Source of the DNA: Pseudomonadota bacterium
GTDB lineage: Bacteria > Pseudomonadota > Gammaproteobacteria > Burkholderiales > Methylophilaceae
Assembly (NCBI GenBank): GCA_029563075.1
Contig: JAKQTN010000050.1
Coordinates: forward strand, 62,001-126,000
Reading direction: 5' to 3'
DNA: 64,000 nt
Made by a program: the position numbers and the translations under genes. Under the pieces are notes generated by a model. The model ran no database searches. It was not told the DNA's origin and saw only the letters and a program-made list of their open reading frames with translations. Positions 19,273 to 28,711 of this stretch are shown piece by piece. The first letter of the stretch is position 1. The number at the start of each line of letters is the position of its first letter.

Positions 19273-19630
19273 GCGCTGCTGCTACATTGCGGCCTTCGCT
19301 CATCAAAAAATTATAGGTTCTGCATGCGGCGGCTGTGGTCATGCATTCCAGCGGAATGCCTTGAGCAGTAAGGCTTTGATATACTTTTGGGTGTAAAAAC
19401 TGATGTTTCTCACCTGTGCCCAGCAATACAACCTCCGGTTTTAAATCGCCAACTTGCGCAAAATGTGCTTCACTTAAATCTGCAAATATACTTGCTTGCC
19501 AATTCAGAATGAGTGTTTGCGGCATCACGATTAAATTCTGTGCATAGCGTTGTTGATTAATTTCCACATAATTGCCGCCATAGCCCGTAATCAAATAATT
19601 ATTTTCCGCAGTGGTTAAATGTAGCTTCAT
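19256..19630 (-). CDS. Mth938-like (DUF498/NDUFAF3 family) protein
   Basis: A 124-residue protein of the small single-domain Mth938-like family. Family features are YGGNYVEINQQRYAQNLIVMP, the strand LKPEVVLLGTGEKHQFL near residue 65, and GIPLECMTTAAACRTYNFLMSEGRNVAAALIL at the C-terminus, where the TxAAxRTYN pattern is diagnostic. The eukaryotic member NDUFAF3 is a respiratory complex I assembly factor; the bacterial role is not established. The gene converges with the lipoprotein gene (17-base overlap) and diverges from alaA. Confidence 0.85.
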   Translation of the reverse strand: MKLHLTTAENNYLITGYGGNYVEINQQRYAQNLIVMPQTLILNWQASIFADLSEAHFAQVGDLKPEVVLLGTGEKHQFLHPKVYQSLTAQGIPLECMTTAAACRTYNFLMSEGRNVAAALILQG

Positions 19631-19667
19631 CGCATTATCCTATCCTGTGTTTTGGACATGACTTTCA

Positions 19668-19697
19668 TTGAACGAAAGCCTTATTCTAATGTACACT
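19668..19697 (+). promoter_or_regulatory. Candidate promoter for alaA-hom-thrC
   Basis: TTGAAC (19668-19673) and TACACT (19692-19697) are 18 bases apart, about 45 bases before the alaA ATG. A small inverted repeat CTTTC/GAAAG overlaps the upstream hexamer. I saw no threonine attenuator peptide or riboswitch in the leader. The support is motif match only. Confidence 0.35.
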
Positions 19698-19740
19698 AAT
19701 GCCTTTATAAATTGTGCTTTTCACGCGAAACCTCTGCTTT

Positions 19741-21006
19741 ATGTCGTCACCTAATAAGCTGGAAAAACTGGCCAAATCAAACAAGCTTGCCAACGTCTGC
19801 TACGATATTCGTGGCCCGGTATTGCAGCGCGCCCGCCAGATGGAAGAAGAAGGCCAGCGCATCATCAAATTGAATATCGGCAACCCGGCAGCATTCGGTT
19901 TCGAAGCGCCGGAAGAGATATTGCAGGATGTGATTCGCAATATGGATCAAGCTTCTGGCTATACGGACAGCAAAGGCCTGTTCGCGCCACGTAAAGCTAT
20001 CATGCATTATACGCAAAGCAAGCATATTGCTGGCGTAACCGTGGATGACATTATCATTGGCAACGGTGTTTCCGAACTGATTGTGATGGCGATGCAGGCG
20101 CTGGTGAACAATGGCGACCAGATACTGGTGCCGATGCCGGACTACCCCTTATGGACAGCCGCAGTCACGCTTGCAGGCGGCACTGCGCGCCACTATCTAT
20201 GTGATGAAGAAGCTGGCTGGCTGCCTGATTTAAAAGATATGGAAGCTAAAATCACCGCCAACACACGCGGCATTGTGGTGATTAACCCAAATAATCCGAC
20301 CGGCGCGCTTTATCCGCGAGAGATTCTGGAAGGCATTATCGAGATCGCCCGTCATCACAACCTGGTGATTTTTGCCGATGAAATTTACGACAAAGTGCTG
20401 TATGACGGTAACACGCATACTTCCATCGCCTCGCTGGCGGATGATGTGTTGTTCGTGACATTTAACGGCCTATCAAAAAACTACCGAACCTGCGGATATA
20501 GAGCGGGCTGGATGGTGATTTCTGGCGAAAAAACCCACGCCACAGACTATATTGAAGGCTTGAATATGCTGGCCAGCATGCGCCTGTGCGCCAATGTGCC
20601 AGGACAGTTGGCGATACAAACCGCGCTGGGCGGCTATCAGAGCATCGAGGATTTGGTCGCGCCCACCGGCAGGCTCTGCAAACAACGTGATCTGGCCTAT
20701 GAGTTGCTGACTGCGATCCCCGGCGTAACGTGCGTTAAGCCGAAAGCAGCGATGTATTTATTCCCGAAACTCGATCCTGAAATCTACCCGATCAAGGATG
20801 ATCAGCAGTTTATTTTGGATTTGTTATTGGAAGAAAAAGTGTTGCTGGTACAAGGCACGGGCTTTAACTGGAAGGCGCCGGATCATTTCCGTATCGTGTT
20901 TCTGCCCAATGTAGACGACCTGACCGAAGCGATGAAACGCATCGCCAGATTTTTAGAAAATTACAGAAAAAAGCATGATTCAAAATTAGATGGAGCAAAA
21001 GTTTGA
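19741..21006 (+). CDS. alaA: AlaA-type pyridoxal-phosphate aminotransferase
   Basis: A 421-residue class I/II aminotransferase of the AlaA type, which makes alanine from pyruvate using glutamate. N-terminal YDIRGPVLQRARQMEEEGQRIIKLNIGNPAAFGF is typical of this group; NNPTGALYP and the aspartate in FADEIYDKVLYDG bind PLP, and the PLP lysine is in FNGLSKNYRTCGYRAGWM near residue 250. The ATG at 19741 gives the normal start MSSPNKLEKL; the frame is open further upstream. It overlaps hom by 4 bases. The alaA-hom-thrC order is common in betaproteobacteria. Confidence 0.92.
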   Translation: MSSPNKLEKLAKSNKLANVCYDIRGPVLQRARQMEEEGQRIIKLNIGNPAAFGFEAPEEILQDVIRNMDQASGYTDSKGLFAPRKAIMHYTQSKHIAGVTVDDIIIGNGVSELIVMAMQALVNNGDQILVPMPDYPLWTAAVTLAGGTARHYLCDEEAGWLPDLKDMEAKITANTRGIVVINPNNPTGALYPREILEGIIEIARHHNLVIFADEIYDKVLYDGNTHTSIASLADDVLFVTFNGLSKNYRTCGYRAGWMVISGEKTHATDYIEGLNMLASMRLCANVPGQLAIQTALGGYQSIEDLVAPTGRLCKQRDLAYELLTAIPGVTCVKPKAAMYLFPKLDPEIYPIKDDQQFILDLLLEEKVLLVQGTGFNWKAPDHFRIVFLPNVDDLTEAMKRIARFLENYRKKHDSKLDGAKV

Positions 21007-22316
21007 AGCAACTTAATGTAGGCTTGTTGGGGATCGGCACAGTCGGTGGCGGCACTTACACTGTTTTAACGCGGAATGCTGATGAAATTACGCGCCGCAC
21101 CGGCGTAGCGATTAATGTGGTGCAAGTGGCAGATCGAAATGTTGACCACGCCAAGAACGTAACGGGTGGTAAAGTAGATGTGACTAATGACGCATTTGCG
21201 GTAGTGAGCAATCCAAAGGTCGATGTGGTGGTTGAGCTAATTGGCGGCTATACCTTGAGCAAAGAACTGGTGCTAAAAGCCATCGCCAATGGCAAGCATG
21301 TAGTTACGGCAAACAAGGCACTGCTTGCCTTGCATGGCAACGAGATTTTCGCAGCTGCACAAAAGGCAGGCGTTATTGTAGCGTTTGAGGCGGCCGTGGC
21401 GGGCGGCATTCCTATCATCAAGGCGCTGCGCGAAGGCTTGGGCGCCAATAAAATCGAGTGGGTAGCGGGCATCATCAACGGGACGACCAATTTTATCCTG
21501 ACTGAAATGCGCGAAAAAGGCCTGGCTTTCAAAGACGTGCTGGGCGAAGCGCAACGCCTGGGCTATGCCGAGGCTGACCCGACCTTTGACGTGGAAGGCA
21601 TAGATGCCGCACACAAGCTCACAATTATGTCAGCCATTGCATTTGGCATGCCGATGAAATTTGAGCAGGCATACACCGAAGGTATCACCAAGCTAGAGCA
21701 AACGGATATCAAATATGCCGAAGAACTTGGCTATCGCGTGAAACTGCTTGGTATCGCCAAGCGTACCGATGCAGGTGTTGAGTTACGCGTACATCCAACG
21801 CTGATTTCTGAAAAACGTCTCATTGCAAACGTGAACGGCGCGATGAATGCCGTAGTAGTGAAGGGTGATGCGGTTGGGCCAACGTTATATTACGGCGCTG
21901 GTGCTGGCGCAGAGCCAACCGCCAGTGCAGTGGTGGCAGACTTAATGGATGTGGCACGTTTAAGTAATGCCACAGCCGAGCAGCGCGTGCCATACCTGGC
22001 TTTTCAGCCCAATAGCGTGGCCGATTTACCGATTTTGCCCATTAGCGAAATCAACAGTGCCTATTATTTACGGCTGCGTGCCAGCGACAAACCCGGCGTA
22101 TTGGCGGGCGTGACCAAGATTCTGGCTGACCGCAACATTTCGATCGATGCGATGCTGCAAAGAGAGCCGGATGACAACGAAACCGAAGCCGACATTGTGA
22201 TTTTGACGCATGTGACCGTTGAAAAAAATATGGATGCCGGTATTGCCGAGATCGAGGCGCTGCCTGCAATCGTGGGTAAAGTGACCAAACTGCGCATGGA
22301 AGAGCTTAGCCGTTAA
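21003..22316 (+). CDS. hom: Homoserine dehydrogenase with C-terminal ACT domain
   Basis: A 437-residue enzyme that reduces aspartate semialdehyde to homoserine for threonine and methionine synthesis. It has an N-terminal Rossmann domain (LGIGTVGGGTY), a catalytic domain with HVVTANKALLA, FEAAVAGGIPIIKALREG and GIINGTTNFILTEM, and a C-terminal ACT domain (about 355-430, YYLRLRASDKPGVLAGVTKILADRNISIDAM) for feedback control. The TTG start at 21003 overlaps the alaA stop, giving a translationally coupled operon. It is monofunctional, with no aspartokinase fusion. Confidence 0.95.
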   Translation: MKQLNVGLLGIGTVGGGTYTVLTRNADEITRRTGVAINVVQVADRNVDHAKNVTGGKVDVTNDAFAVVSNPKVDVVVELIGGYTLSKELVLKAIANGKHVVTANKALLALHGNEIFAAAQKAGVIVAFEAAVAGGIPIIKALREGLGANKIEWVAGIINGTTNFILTEMREKGLAFKDVLGEAQRLGYAEADPTFDVEGIDAAHKLTIMSAIAFGMPMKFEQAYTEGITKLEQTDIKYAEELGYRVKLLGIAKRTDAGVELRVHPTLISEKRLIANVNGAMNAVVVKGDAVGPTLYYGAGAGAEPTASAVVADLMDVARLSNATAEQRVPYLAFQPNSVADLPILPISEINSAYYLRLRASDKPGVLAGVTKILADRNISIDAMLQREPDDNETEADIVILTHVTVEKNMDAGIAEIEALPAIVGKVTKLRMEELSR

Positions 22317-22353
22317 TCAAAAACTTGGCCGTTAATTATAAAGTTAATATTGC

Positions 22354-23775
22354 ATGAAATATATTTCTACCCGCGGGCAATCGCCCGCACTTGGTTTCAG
22401 TGAAATTTTACTAGGCGGCCTCGCACCCGATGGTGGCTTATATCTGCCAGAAACTTATCCGCAATTCACTGATGCTGACTTAACCGCCATGCGCGGTATG
22501 AACTACCGCGATTTGGCGTTTACCATACTGAGCAGGCTGATAGACGACATTCCTGCTGCTGATCTCAAAGCAATTATCGATAAAACTTACCGTGCCGATG
22601 TGTACCGCTTTGCCCGTAAAGGACAAAACGCAGAAGATATTACGCCGATACTTAAGCTGGAAGATAATTTGTACCTGCTTTCGCTTTCCAATGGCCCAAC
22701 ACTCGCGTTTAAAGACATGGCCATGCAGTTGCTCGGCAATTTGTTTGAGTACGTGCTGGCGAAAAAGGGGGAAACAACCAATATTCTAGGTGCGACCTCT
22801 GGCGACACCGGCAGCGCGGCGGAATACGCCATGCGCGGCAAAAAAGGCGTGCGCGTATTTATGCTGTCGCCACATAAAAAAATGAGCCGTTTTCAAACCG
22901 CGCAGATGTTCAGCCTGCAGGATGACAATATCTTCAATATCGCGGTAAACGGCGTGTTTGATGACTGCCAGGATATGGTGAAAGCAGTCTCGAATGATGC
23001 CGCTTTTAAAGCTAAATACAAAATCGGCGCGGTGAATTCCATCAACTGGGGTCGTATTGTTGCGCAGGTGGTGTATTACTTTAAAGGCTATTTTGCAGTC
23101 ACCCAAAATAACCAGCAAAAGGTGAGTTTTACCGTGCCTTCCGGCAATTTTGGCAATGTGTGCGCAGGCCATATCGCGCGCATGATGGGTTTGCCGGTTG
23201 ATAAACTGATTGTGGCGACCAATGAGAATGACGTGCTGGATGAGTTCTTCAAAACCGGCGTGTACCGCCCGCGTGGTTCAGCCAATACCTACCATACGAG
23301 TAGCCCTTCGATGGACATTTCCAAGGCTTCAAATTTCGAGCGGTTTGTATTTGATCTGCTCGGAAGAGATGCGGCAAAGGTGCGCGAATTGTGGGCGAGC
23401 GTGGATAAAGGCGGCGCTTTTGATATTAAGGAATTGATGCCGAAAGTGCGTGAGTTTGGTTTTGTGTCAGGCAGCAGCAATCATGCCTGTCGCATGCAAA
23501 CCATACGTGAGGCTAACAGCAAGTATGGTGTTGTGATCGATACGCATACAGCGGATGGCCTCAAAGTAGCACTGGAATATTTTGATAAGGCCGCGCCAAT
23601 GGTTGTGCTGGAAACCGCGCTGCCAGCCAAGTTTGAAGATGCACTGGTTGAAGCGCTAGGCGCAGTGCCAGAGCGCCCAGCCAGCCTGAATGGCATAGAA
23701 GATTTGCCGCAGAAATTCACTGTAATGGATGCCGATGTTACGGCAATAAAAGACTTTATAGCGAAGCACACTTGA
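22354..23775 (+). CDS. thrC: Threonine synthase
   Basis: A 473-residue PLP enzyme that converts O-phosphohomoserine to threonine. The start MKYISTRGQSPALGFSEILLGGLAPDGGLYLPETYP is the classical N-terminus of the longer proteobacterial type. PLP lysine is in TLAFKDMAMQLLGNL near residue 115, with GATSGDTGSAAEYA for the phosphate and FTVPSGNFGNVCAGH later. It follows hom by 37 bases on the same strand, completing the threonine branch. The spacer holds a 13-bp imperfect direct repeat around the hom stop. Confidence 0.95.
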   Translation: MKYISTRGQSPALGFSEILLGGLAPDGGLYLPETYPQFTDADLTAMRGMNYRDLAFTILSRLIDDIPAADLKAIIDKTYRADVYRFARKGQNAEDITPILKLEDNLYLLSLSNGPTLAFKDMAMQLLGNLFEYVLAKKGETTNILGATSGDTGSAAEYAMRGKKGVRVFMLSPHKKMSRFQTAQMFSLQDDNIFNIAVNGVFDDCQDMVKAVSNDAAFKAKYKIGAVNSINWGRIVAQVVYYFKGYFAVTQNNQQKVSFTVPSGNFGNVCAGHIARMMGLPVDKLIVATNENDVLDEFFKTGVYRPRGSANTYHTSSPSMDISKASNFERFVFDLLGRDAAKVRELWASVDKGGAFDIKELMPKVREFGFVSGSSNHACRMQTIREANSKYGVVIDTHTADGLKVALEYFDKAAPMVVLETALPAKFEDALVEALGAVPERPASLNGIEDLPQKFTVMDADVTAIKDFIAKHT

Positions 23776-23805
23776 AACAGGCCATGATATGAAGCAGGAT
23801 TTCTT

Positions 23806-24600
23806 ATGAAACAATATTGCGATTTGATGCGCCATGTTCTGGCGCATGGCAACAAGAAAGAAGACCGTACGGGCACCGGTACACTCTCCGTGTTTGGTTA
23901 TCAGATGCGTTTTGATCTGAACGAGGGTTTTCCACTGCTGACCACCAAAAAAGTGCATCTCAAGTCCATCATTCATGAGTTGCTATGGTTTTTGCAGGGC
24001 AGCACCAATATCGCCTATCTGAAAGAAAACGGCGTACGCATTTGGGATGAATGGGCAGATGAAAATGGCAATCTGGGCCCTGTGTACGGCTACCAGTGGC
24101 GCAACTGGCCCAAGCCGGATGGCACGCATATCGACCAGATCACCCAAGTGGTGAATGCGATTAAGAAAAATCCGGATTCGCGCAGACTGATTGTTTCAGC
24201 GTGGAATGTGGCGGATATTGACTGCATGAAATTACCGCCATGCCATGCCTTCTTTCAGTTCTATGTGGCAGATGGCCGGCTGAGTTGCCAGCTGTATCAG
24301 CGCAGTGCAGATATTTTCCTGGGCGTGCCATTTAATATTGCCTCCTATGCACTGCTGACTATGATGGTAGCGCAAGTGTGTGATTTGAAACTGGGTGATT
24401 TTGTGCATACTTTAGGCGATGCGCATATCTACACAAACCATATGGAACAAGTCAAAGAGCAGCTTACACGAGAGCCTCGCGCTTTGCCGCAAATGAAAAT
24501 CAACCCGGAAGTTAAAGATATTTTCAGCTTCAGGTTTGAAGACTTTACGTTGGAGAACTACGACCCGCACCCCGCCATTAAAGGGCTTGTCGCAGTATAG
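23806..24600 (+). CDS. thyA: Thymidylate synthase
   Basis: A 264-residue ThyA that methylates dUMP to dTMP with methylene-tetrahydrofolate. E. coli-length protein with all main motifs: [56 protein letters not shown], the catalytic cysteine in [31 protein letters not shown] and [12 protein letters not shown]. The gene usually pairs with folA; here folA is 4.1 kb away, with an opposite-strand block between. It lies 30 bases after thrC and may be cotranscribed. Confidence 0.97.
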   Translation: MKQYCDLMRHVLAHGNKKEDRTGTGTLSVFGYQMRFDLNEGFPLLTTKKVHLKSIIHELLWFLQGSTNIAYLKENGVRIWDEWADENGNLGPVYGYQWRNWPKPDGTHIDQITQVVNAIKKNPDSRRLIVSAWNVADIDCMKLPPCHAFFQFYVADGRLSCQLYQRSADIFLGVPFNIASYALLTMMVAQVCDLKLGDFVHTLGDAHIYTNHMEQVKEQLTREPRALPQMKINPEVKDIFSFRFEDFTLENYDPHPAIKGLVAV

Positions 24601-24633
24601 TCAGGCATTGCCCAATCCTATTAGAGAATTAAT

Positions 24634-24665
24634 AAAAAAGGCCACACTGCATTAACAGCGCGGCC
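24634..24665 (-). terminator. Intrinsic terminator of the EF-hand gene
   Basis: Read on the minus strand, arms of 10 bases (24656-24665 and 24640-24649, two G-U pairs) with a 6-base loop are followed by a run of six T (24634-24639). It lies about 50 bases past the stop codon of the EF-hand gene. A second hairpin (CCTGCAAT at 24669-24676 with ATTGCAGG at 24689-24696) sits between. Confidence 0.65.
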
Positions 24666-24712
24666 ATGCCTGCAATTCTAAGGGGAGCATTGCAGGGTAA
24701 CTGTAAATGAAT

Positions 24713-25069
24713 CTAATTCACAGGTGCCGCAGGTGGTGCTGCGCCGTCCATGCTTTTCATCTGCATACTTGCCTTATAACTTGAGTATTCATCCGGTGTA
24801 ATATTGCCGTCCTTGTTAATGTCAGTTGCATCAAAGCTCGTTGCCAGGGCTTTATCTTTAACAGCTTCTTTAAGTGAAATTTTCTTATCGCCGTTTGCGT
24901 CAAGTTTCTTAAAGTCGGCATCAGACGGTGCTTCGGCAACCACATCTTTAGCCGGGGTTTTTGTCTCTGCCATTGCAGATTGAACTGTAATGCCACAGAA
25001 AAATAAGCTTGCCAGCGAGGTAATTGCAACTGTTTTATAAGTGGGATTTGAAATATGTAATTTCAACAT
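24713..25069 (-). CDS. Exported EF-hand calcium-binding protein
   Basis: A 118-residue protein with an N-terminal signal peptide (probable cleavage after SAMA near residue 35) and two EF-hand loops, DANGDKKISLKE and DINKDGNITPDE, each with Asp at the first and third or fifth positions and Glu at position 12. The C-terminus is Ala/Pro-rich. ATG at 25069 is chosen because AGGAG lies 7 bases upstream. It probably binds calcium in the periplasm. It stands alone on the minus strand between thyA and the two-component cluster and has its own terminator; partner and role are unknown. Confidence 0.8.
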   Translation of the reverse strand: MLKLHISNPTYKTVAITSLASLFFCGITVQSAMAETKTPAKDVVAEAPSDADFKKLDANGDKKISLKEAVKDKALATSFDATDINKDGNITPDEYSSYKASMQMKSMDGAAPPAAPVN

Positions 25070-25087
25070 GAATATACTCCTAAACAA

Positions 25088-25291
25088 TTAAAAAGGTTAC
25101 TGCATATGATATACAGTAATGGGTATACAGCAATTGCTGTGCCATATTAACTAGTTTATTAAAAACAATGAGTTAGGATGGAATGCAAGATTGTTGATAC
25201 AAATGGATCGTCTCTGATTGGAGACAAGATTTATAGTTAAATTTACAATGCTATGAATAATAAAGATTTTTTCTGTCACTCAAAAGCGACA
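25088..25291. other. AT-rich spacer with a 14-bp palindrome upstream of the EF-hand gene
   Basis: This 204-base spacer has no open reading frame. A perfect palindrome ACAGCAATTGCTGT lies at 25127-25140. On the minus strand TTGCTG within it and TATCAT about 16 bases further on could form the promoter of the EF-hand gene, which would put the palindrome over the -35 region. The remainder up to the GlrR stop codon is featureless AT-rich sequence. Confidence 0.4.
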
Positions 25292-26653
25292 TTATTCGTT
25301 TGATTGAGAGTTTTTAAATAAAGCGGGATTGATTTGATGCCGCTGCAGCAGCTTGTAAAAATCAGTGCGGTTGCGGCCAGCGATGCGAGCCGATTGCGTG
25401 ACATTGCCTTGTGTGGTTTTAAGCAGATTAATTAAGTATTGCTGTTCAAAGTTTTTACGCGCAACGTCAAATGAAGCCAAGCTCGAGATATTGTCCTGCA
25501 GCGCTTTTTGCACTAATTTGCTGGTAATAATCGGTGTGGTTGAAAGCACCACGACTTGCTCGATAACATTTTGCAGTTGCCGCACATTGCCTGGCCATGG
25601 TGCTGTAAACATTATTTCAAGCGCTTCCGGGGCAAACCCATTAATTTTTTTATGATATTTTTTAATCAAATTGGCCAGAAAATAATTGGCTAGCAATGGA
25701 ATGTCTTCCCGCCTGGATGCCAGAGCGGGAATTTCCAGACTGACGACATTGATGCGATAGTAAAAGTCCTCCCTAAACCGGTTCGCCTGCATTTCCTCGA
25801 TTAAATTTTTGTGCGTGGCACAAATAACCCGTATATCAATAGCAAACTGGCTAGATGAACCGACCGGGCGAATCACGCGCTCCTGCAAGGCGCGCAGCAG
25901 CTTGACCTGGATAGCCAGCGGCATATCCCCGATTTCATCCAGAAAAAGCGTGCCTCCATGTGCGTTTTTGATTAAACCCTGGTGATCGCTCATCGCGCCC
26001 GTAAATGCACCTTTACTATGACCAAACAACTCGGATTCAAGCAGCGCCTCGGGCAGTGCGGCACAGTTAATGGCCACAAATGGCTGCTCACGCCGCGGGC
26101 TGGCTTGGTGAATGGCTTTTGCAAAAAGCTCTTTGCCGGTGCCGCTCTCGCCCTGAATCAGTACGCTCGCATCTGATGCCGCTACCAGTTTTGCCTGGGC
26201 TAGCAAACTCTGCATTTGCTGGCTGCTGCTGATAATGGCAGCACGCCAGCTATCATCCCCGGTGTGTCGTTGGTCAAGGTTGCTTGACGTGATTTTTAGC
26301 GCATTCGCCACTTGCTGTAACAATTCTTTACTGTCGAAGGGCTTACTTAAAAAGCTAAACACACCCTGCTGTGTGGCATGTACGGCTTCGGGTATCGAGC
26401 CATGTGCAGTGAGCAAAATAAAAGGCACTGTCGAATCTAATTGATGTATCGCTTCGAATAGGGCAAAGCCATCCATGTCCGGCATGCGTAAATCGCTAAT
26501 GACTAGTGCTGCTGGTTTCATGTTAAATAGCGAAAGCGCTTCTTTTGCCGAGTGCGCTGCAGACACCTGGTAGCCGCCCGCATTCAGGCGCATTTCTAAT
26601 AGCCTTAGAATGTCAGCATCGTCATCTACCACTAAAATGTGTTTAGTCATCAT
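25292..26653 (-). CDS. glrR: GlrR/QseF-type sigma-54 response regulator
   Basis: A 453-residue NtrC-family regulator. It has an N-terminal receiver domain with the phospho-acceptor aspartate in VISDLRMPD near residue 54, a central sigma-54 AAA+ domain (Walker A GESGTGKELF, the GAFTGA sigma-54 contact loop, Walker B GGTLFLDEIGDMP), and a C-terminal Fis-type helix-turn-helix (GNVTQSARIAGRNRTDFYKLLQRH). It is the third gene of a kinase-lipoprotein-regulator cluster on the minus strand, the order of E. coli glrK-qseG-glrR, which supports the name. In E. coli GlrR activates the sRNA gene glmY; targets here are unknown. Confidence 0.88.
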   Translation of the reverse strand: MMTKHILVVDDDADILRLLEMRLNAGGYQVSAAHSAKEALSLFNMKPAALVISDLRMPDMDGFALFEAIHQLDSTVPFILLTAHGSIPEAVHATQQGVFSFLSKPFDSKELLQQVANALKITSSNLDQRHTGDDSWRAAIISSSQQMQSLLAQAKLVAASDASVLIQGESGTGKELFAKAIHQASPRREQPFVAINCAALPEALLESELFGHSKGAFTGAMSDHQGLIKNAHGGTLFLDEIGDMPLAIQVKLLRALQERVIRPVGSSSQFAIDIRVICATHKNLIEEMQANRFREDFYYRINVVSLEIPALASRREDIPLLANYFLANLIKKYHKKINGFAPEALEIMFTAPWPGNVRQLQNVIEQVVVLSTTPIITSKLVQKALQDNISSLASFDVARKNFEQQYLINLLKTTQGNVTQSARIAGRNRTDFYKLLQRHQINPALFKNSQSNE

Positions 26654-26656
26654 TCT

Positions 26657-27211
26657 TCATTTTTTGGGTGCGATTTCGCGCTCACCCATAGATTTTTCTA
26701 TGTTCTTAAGTTCGTCCAGCTTTTGCTGGGCTGCTTCTAATTTCAGTTGCAGGGCTTCATTTTTTTGCTGTAGCAATTCAATGCGCTTTTGGTCATCCCG
26801 ATTATTTTTAGCCACTTTATTGGCCGCAACCAAATGATCGAATAACAAATGGGCGAAGGCTAATTGCGCGTTAAATAAAATATCTTCCTGTAATATTTGC
26901 TGTAACAAATTCTGCGCTTTTGTTGTGTCTGCCAAATTACTGCCCGGTAAGCCGTAAATCATGATCAGTTTCATGCGATGTGAAAGTACATTCGGGTTAA
27001 GCGCCAGTGCTTGATTGGTCGCAGCAAGTTCCTGCTTTTGCGCTTCTGGAGATAGATTGGAAAACGTTTCAGCATAATTTAGAAACTCGTTTGCATCATT
27101 GTTTTTTGCCGGGCTAACCTTTATGCCGGAACTTTGTTTGGCCGCGGAATTCACACAGGCGACGGAGAACAGGCAAATGAAAAACATGATTAATAAAGTG
27201 CGTATTTTCAT
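26657..27211 (-). CDS. QseG-like lipoprotein
   Basis: A 184-residue lipoprotein between the kinase and the regulator. From ATG at 27211 the signal peptide MKIRTLLIMFFICLFSVAC ends in a lipobox with the mature cysteine at residue 19. A TTG 12 bases upstream is an alternative start. The C-terminal third (about 135-175) is a long coiled coil rich in Gln, Glu, Leu and Lys. Position matches QseG/YfhG of E. coli, an outer-membrane lipoprotein that modulates the GlrK/QseE kinase. It lies 3 bases from glrR. Confidence 0.7.
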   Translation of the reverse strand: MKIRTLLIMFFICLFSVACVNSAAKQSSGIKVSPAKNNDANEFLNYAETFSNLSPEAQKQELAATNQALALNPNVLSHRMKLIMIYGLPGSNLADTTKAQNLLQQILQEDILFNAQLAFAHLLFDHLVAANKVAKNNRDDQKRIELLQQKNEALQLKLEAAQQKLDELKNIEKSMGEREIAPKK

Positions 27212-27229
27212 GATGTTAAGCAATGCACC

Positions 27230-28693
27230 TCAGGTAGCGTTAGGCAGATGCAATATGAAGTGCGCACCCGTTCTTGCGGGCGCCAGACTGATTTCACCTT
27301 TTAGCGCGCTGACGGCTTCTTTTGCGATAAACAAGCCCAGCCCGCTACCGCCAACTAAGCTGTTATTGGGTTGCTCGCCGCGATAAAACGGGTCAAAAAG
27401 TCCGGCTTTGACAGTTTCACTAATACCAGGGCCGGTGTCCTTGACTTCAATGGTAACCGTGGATTTCGATTGTGTGGCTGCGATGCAGATTTCACCATTT
27501 TCAGGTGTAAATTTAACCGCGTTGGAGATCAAGTTATCCAGCGCGGTGTGCAATTTTTCTGCGTCCACCTGCACGGTAATGTCTTCAATGGTTATAAGCA
27601 TCGTAATATTCTTATTTGCTATGGTGAGGGCGTAAGCTTGCGCTATTTCATTGATTACACTTTTAAGAGCTTGCCGACGGGCTTTAAGTTTCGATGCGTT
27701 GAATTGAATTTCAGTGTAGTTGAGCAGATTCTCAATCATTTTTTGCAGGCGCAGGCTGTTGTCACGTAATATGCGGATTACATCGCTTTGCTGCTGGTTA
27801 AGCTTTCCTGCAACGCCGTCATTGAGCAGCTCACTGGCTTCTCTTATGGCGGTAAGCGGAGTTTTAAGCTCATGTGAAGCTTGTTGTAAGAAACGTTGTT
27901 TTTGCTGATGCAGATCTTTCAGCGCGATTCGCAGCCAATCCAGTCTGGCTCCCAGTTGGCGCAGGTTACCCGGGCCGTTTATCACGATGGTTTGTTCATA
28001 ATTGCCCTTGCCAAGCTGGTGTATGGCCGCATCCATGCGGCGAATGGGTCTGGCAATCATCCAGGTAATCAAGCCAGCTATTAATATCGCCAGCGGAATG
28101 AGCGTAAGCGTTTGCCAGAACAACACTTGCTGGGTATGTGTAACTTTGGCTTTAAACAACGCGGCTTCTTTATCAATTAACTGGCTGTTTTTATTGACAA
28201 TGGCAGTTGCCTGGCTAGTTAAGTCAGTAAATGCGTCAACCATGTTCTGGTCAAATGCCATGGTTTCATTGGCATGGCGGATAGAGGTGAATAAGCTATT
28301 TTCCTGCTCGGAAAACTGCATTAATTCTGGTGTGAGCGGTTTGGCAATGGGTAGCTGCGATAAGGTGTCGACGGCTTGAGTGAGTTGGGCGTGTGCATTG
28401 AGGTAGTTAGTGAGCAGCACTTTATCATGCAGCACAAAATACTGCCGCGCACTGCGTTCCATGACAGCAAGTTCTTCAAGCAGGATGCGGCCGGCGCGTG
28501 TGGTCTCAACCGCTTGCGACATGTTGAACAGGCTTTGCCTGGTGAGCCTGTCAAAATAGACATTGGCATTCACTAAAGCTGCCAATAAAGGCAGCATGGC
28601 TAACGCAAAGCCAAACAGCAATAGTTTTAAGAATGATTTTGGGTAAGTGATTTGCAAGCCAGGATGGACAATCTTTTCAGGTAAAGATTTCAT
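27230..28693 (-). CDS. glrK: GlrK/QseE-type sensor histidine kinase
   Basis: A 487-residue membrane histidine kinase. Two membrane segments (about 24-45 and 190-215) enclose a helical periplasmic domain of about 145 residues. Then come a HAMP linker, the HisKA box QQASHELKTPLTAIREASELL with the phospho-histidine near residue 275, and a complete HATPase domain (LDNLISNAVKFTPENGEI, VKDTGPGIS, GSGLGLFIAKE). It is the first gene of the cluster and transcribes towards the QseG-like and GlrR genes. In E. coli GlrK links envelope signals to glmY control; the signal here is unknown. Confidence 0.88.
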   Translation of the reverse strand: MKSLPEKIVHPGLQITYPKSFLKLLLFGFALAMLPLLAALVNANVYFDRLTRQSLFNMSQAVETTRAGRILLEELAVMERSARQYFVLHDKVLLTNYLNAHAQLTQAVDTLSQLPIAKPLTPELMQFSEQENSLFTSIRHANETMAFDQNMVDAFTDLTSQATAIVNKNSQLIDKEAALFKAKVTHTQQVLFWQTLTLIPLAILIAGLITWMIARPIRRMDAAIHQLGKGNYEQTIVINGPGNLRQLGARLDWLRIALKDLHQQKQRFLQQASHELKTPLTAIREASELLNDGVAGKLNQQQSDVIRILRDNSLRLQKMIENLLNYTEIQFNASKLKARRQALKSVINEIAQAYALTIANKNITMLITIEDITVQVDAEKLHTALDNLISNAVKFTPENGEICIAATQSKSTVTIEVKDTGPGISETVKAGLFDPFYRGEQPNNSLVGGSGLGLFIAKEAVSALKGEISLAPARTGAHFILHLPNAT

Positions 28694-28711
28694 ATGAAGC
28701 GAATGATCGCG

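Noticed and set aside
22305-22336. 13-bp imperfect direct repeat CTTAGCCGTTAAT/CTTGGCCGTTAAT around the hom stop codon
   Set aside because: Looks like a small local duplication; no promoter, operator or terminator feature is attached to it.
24601-24712. Small RNA gene between thyA and the EF-hand gene
   Set aside because: The hairpins here are better explained as the terminator of the EF-hand gene; no promoter for a separate RNA was seen.
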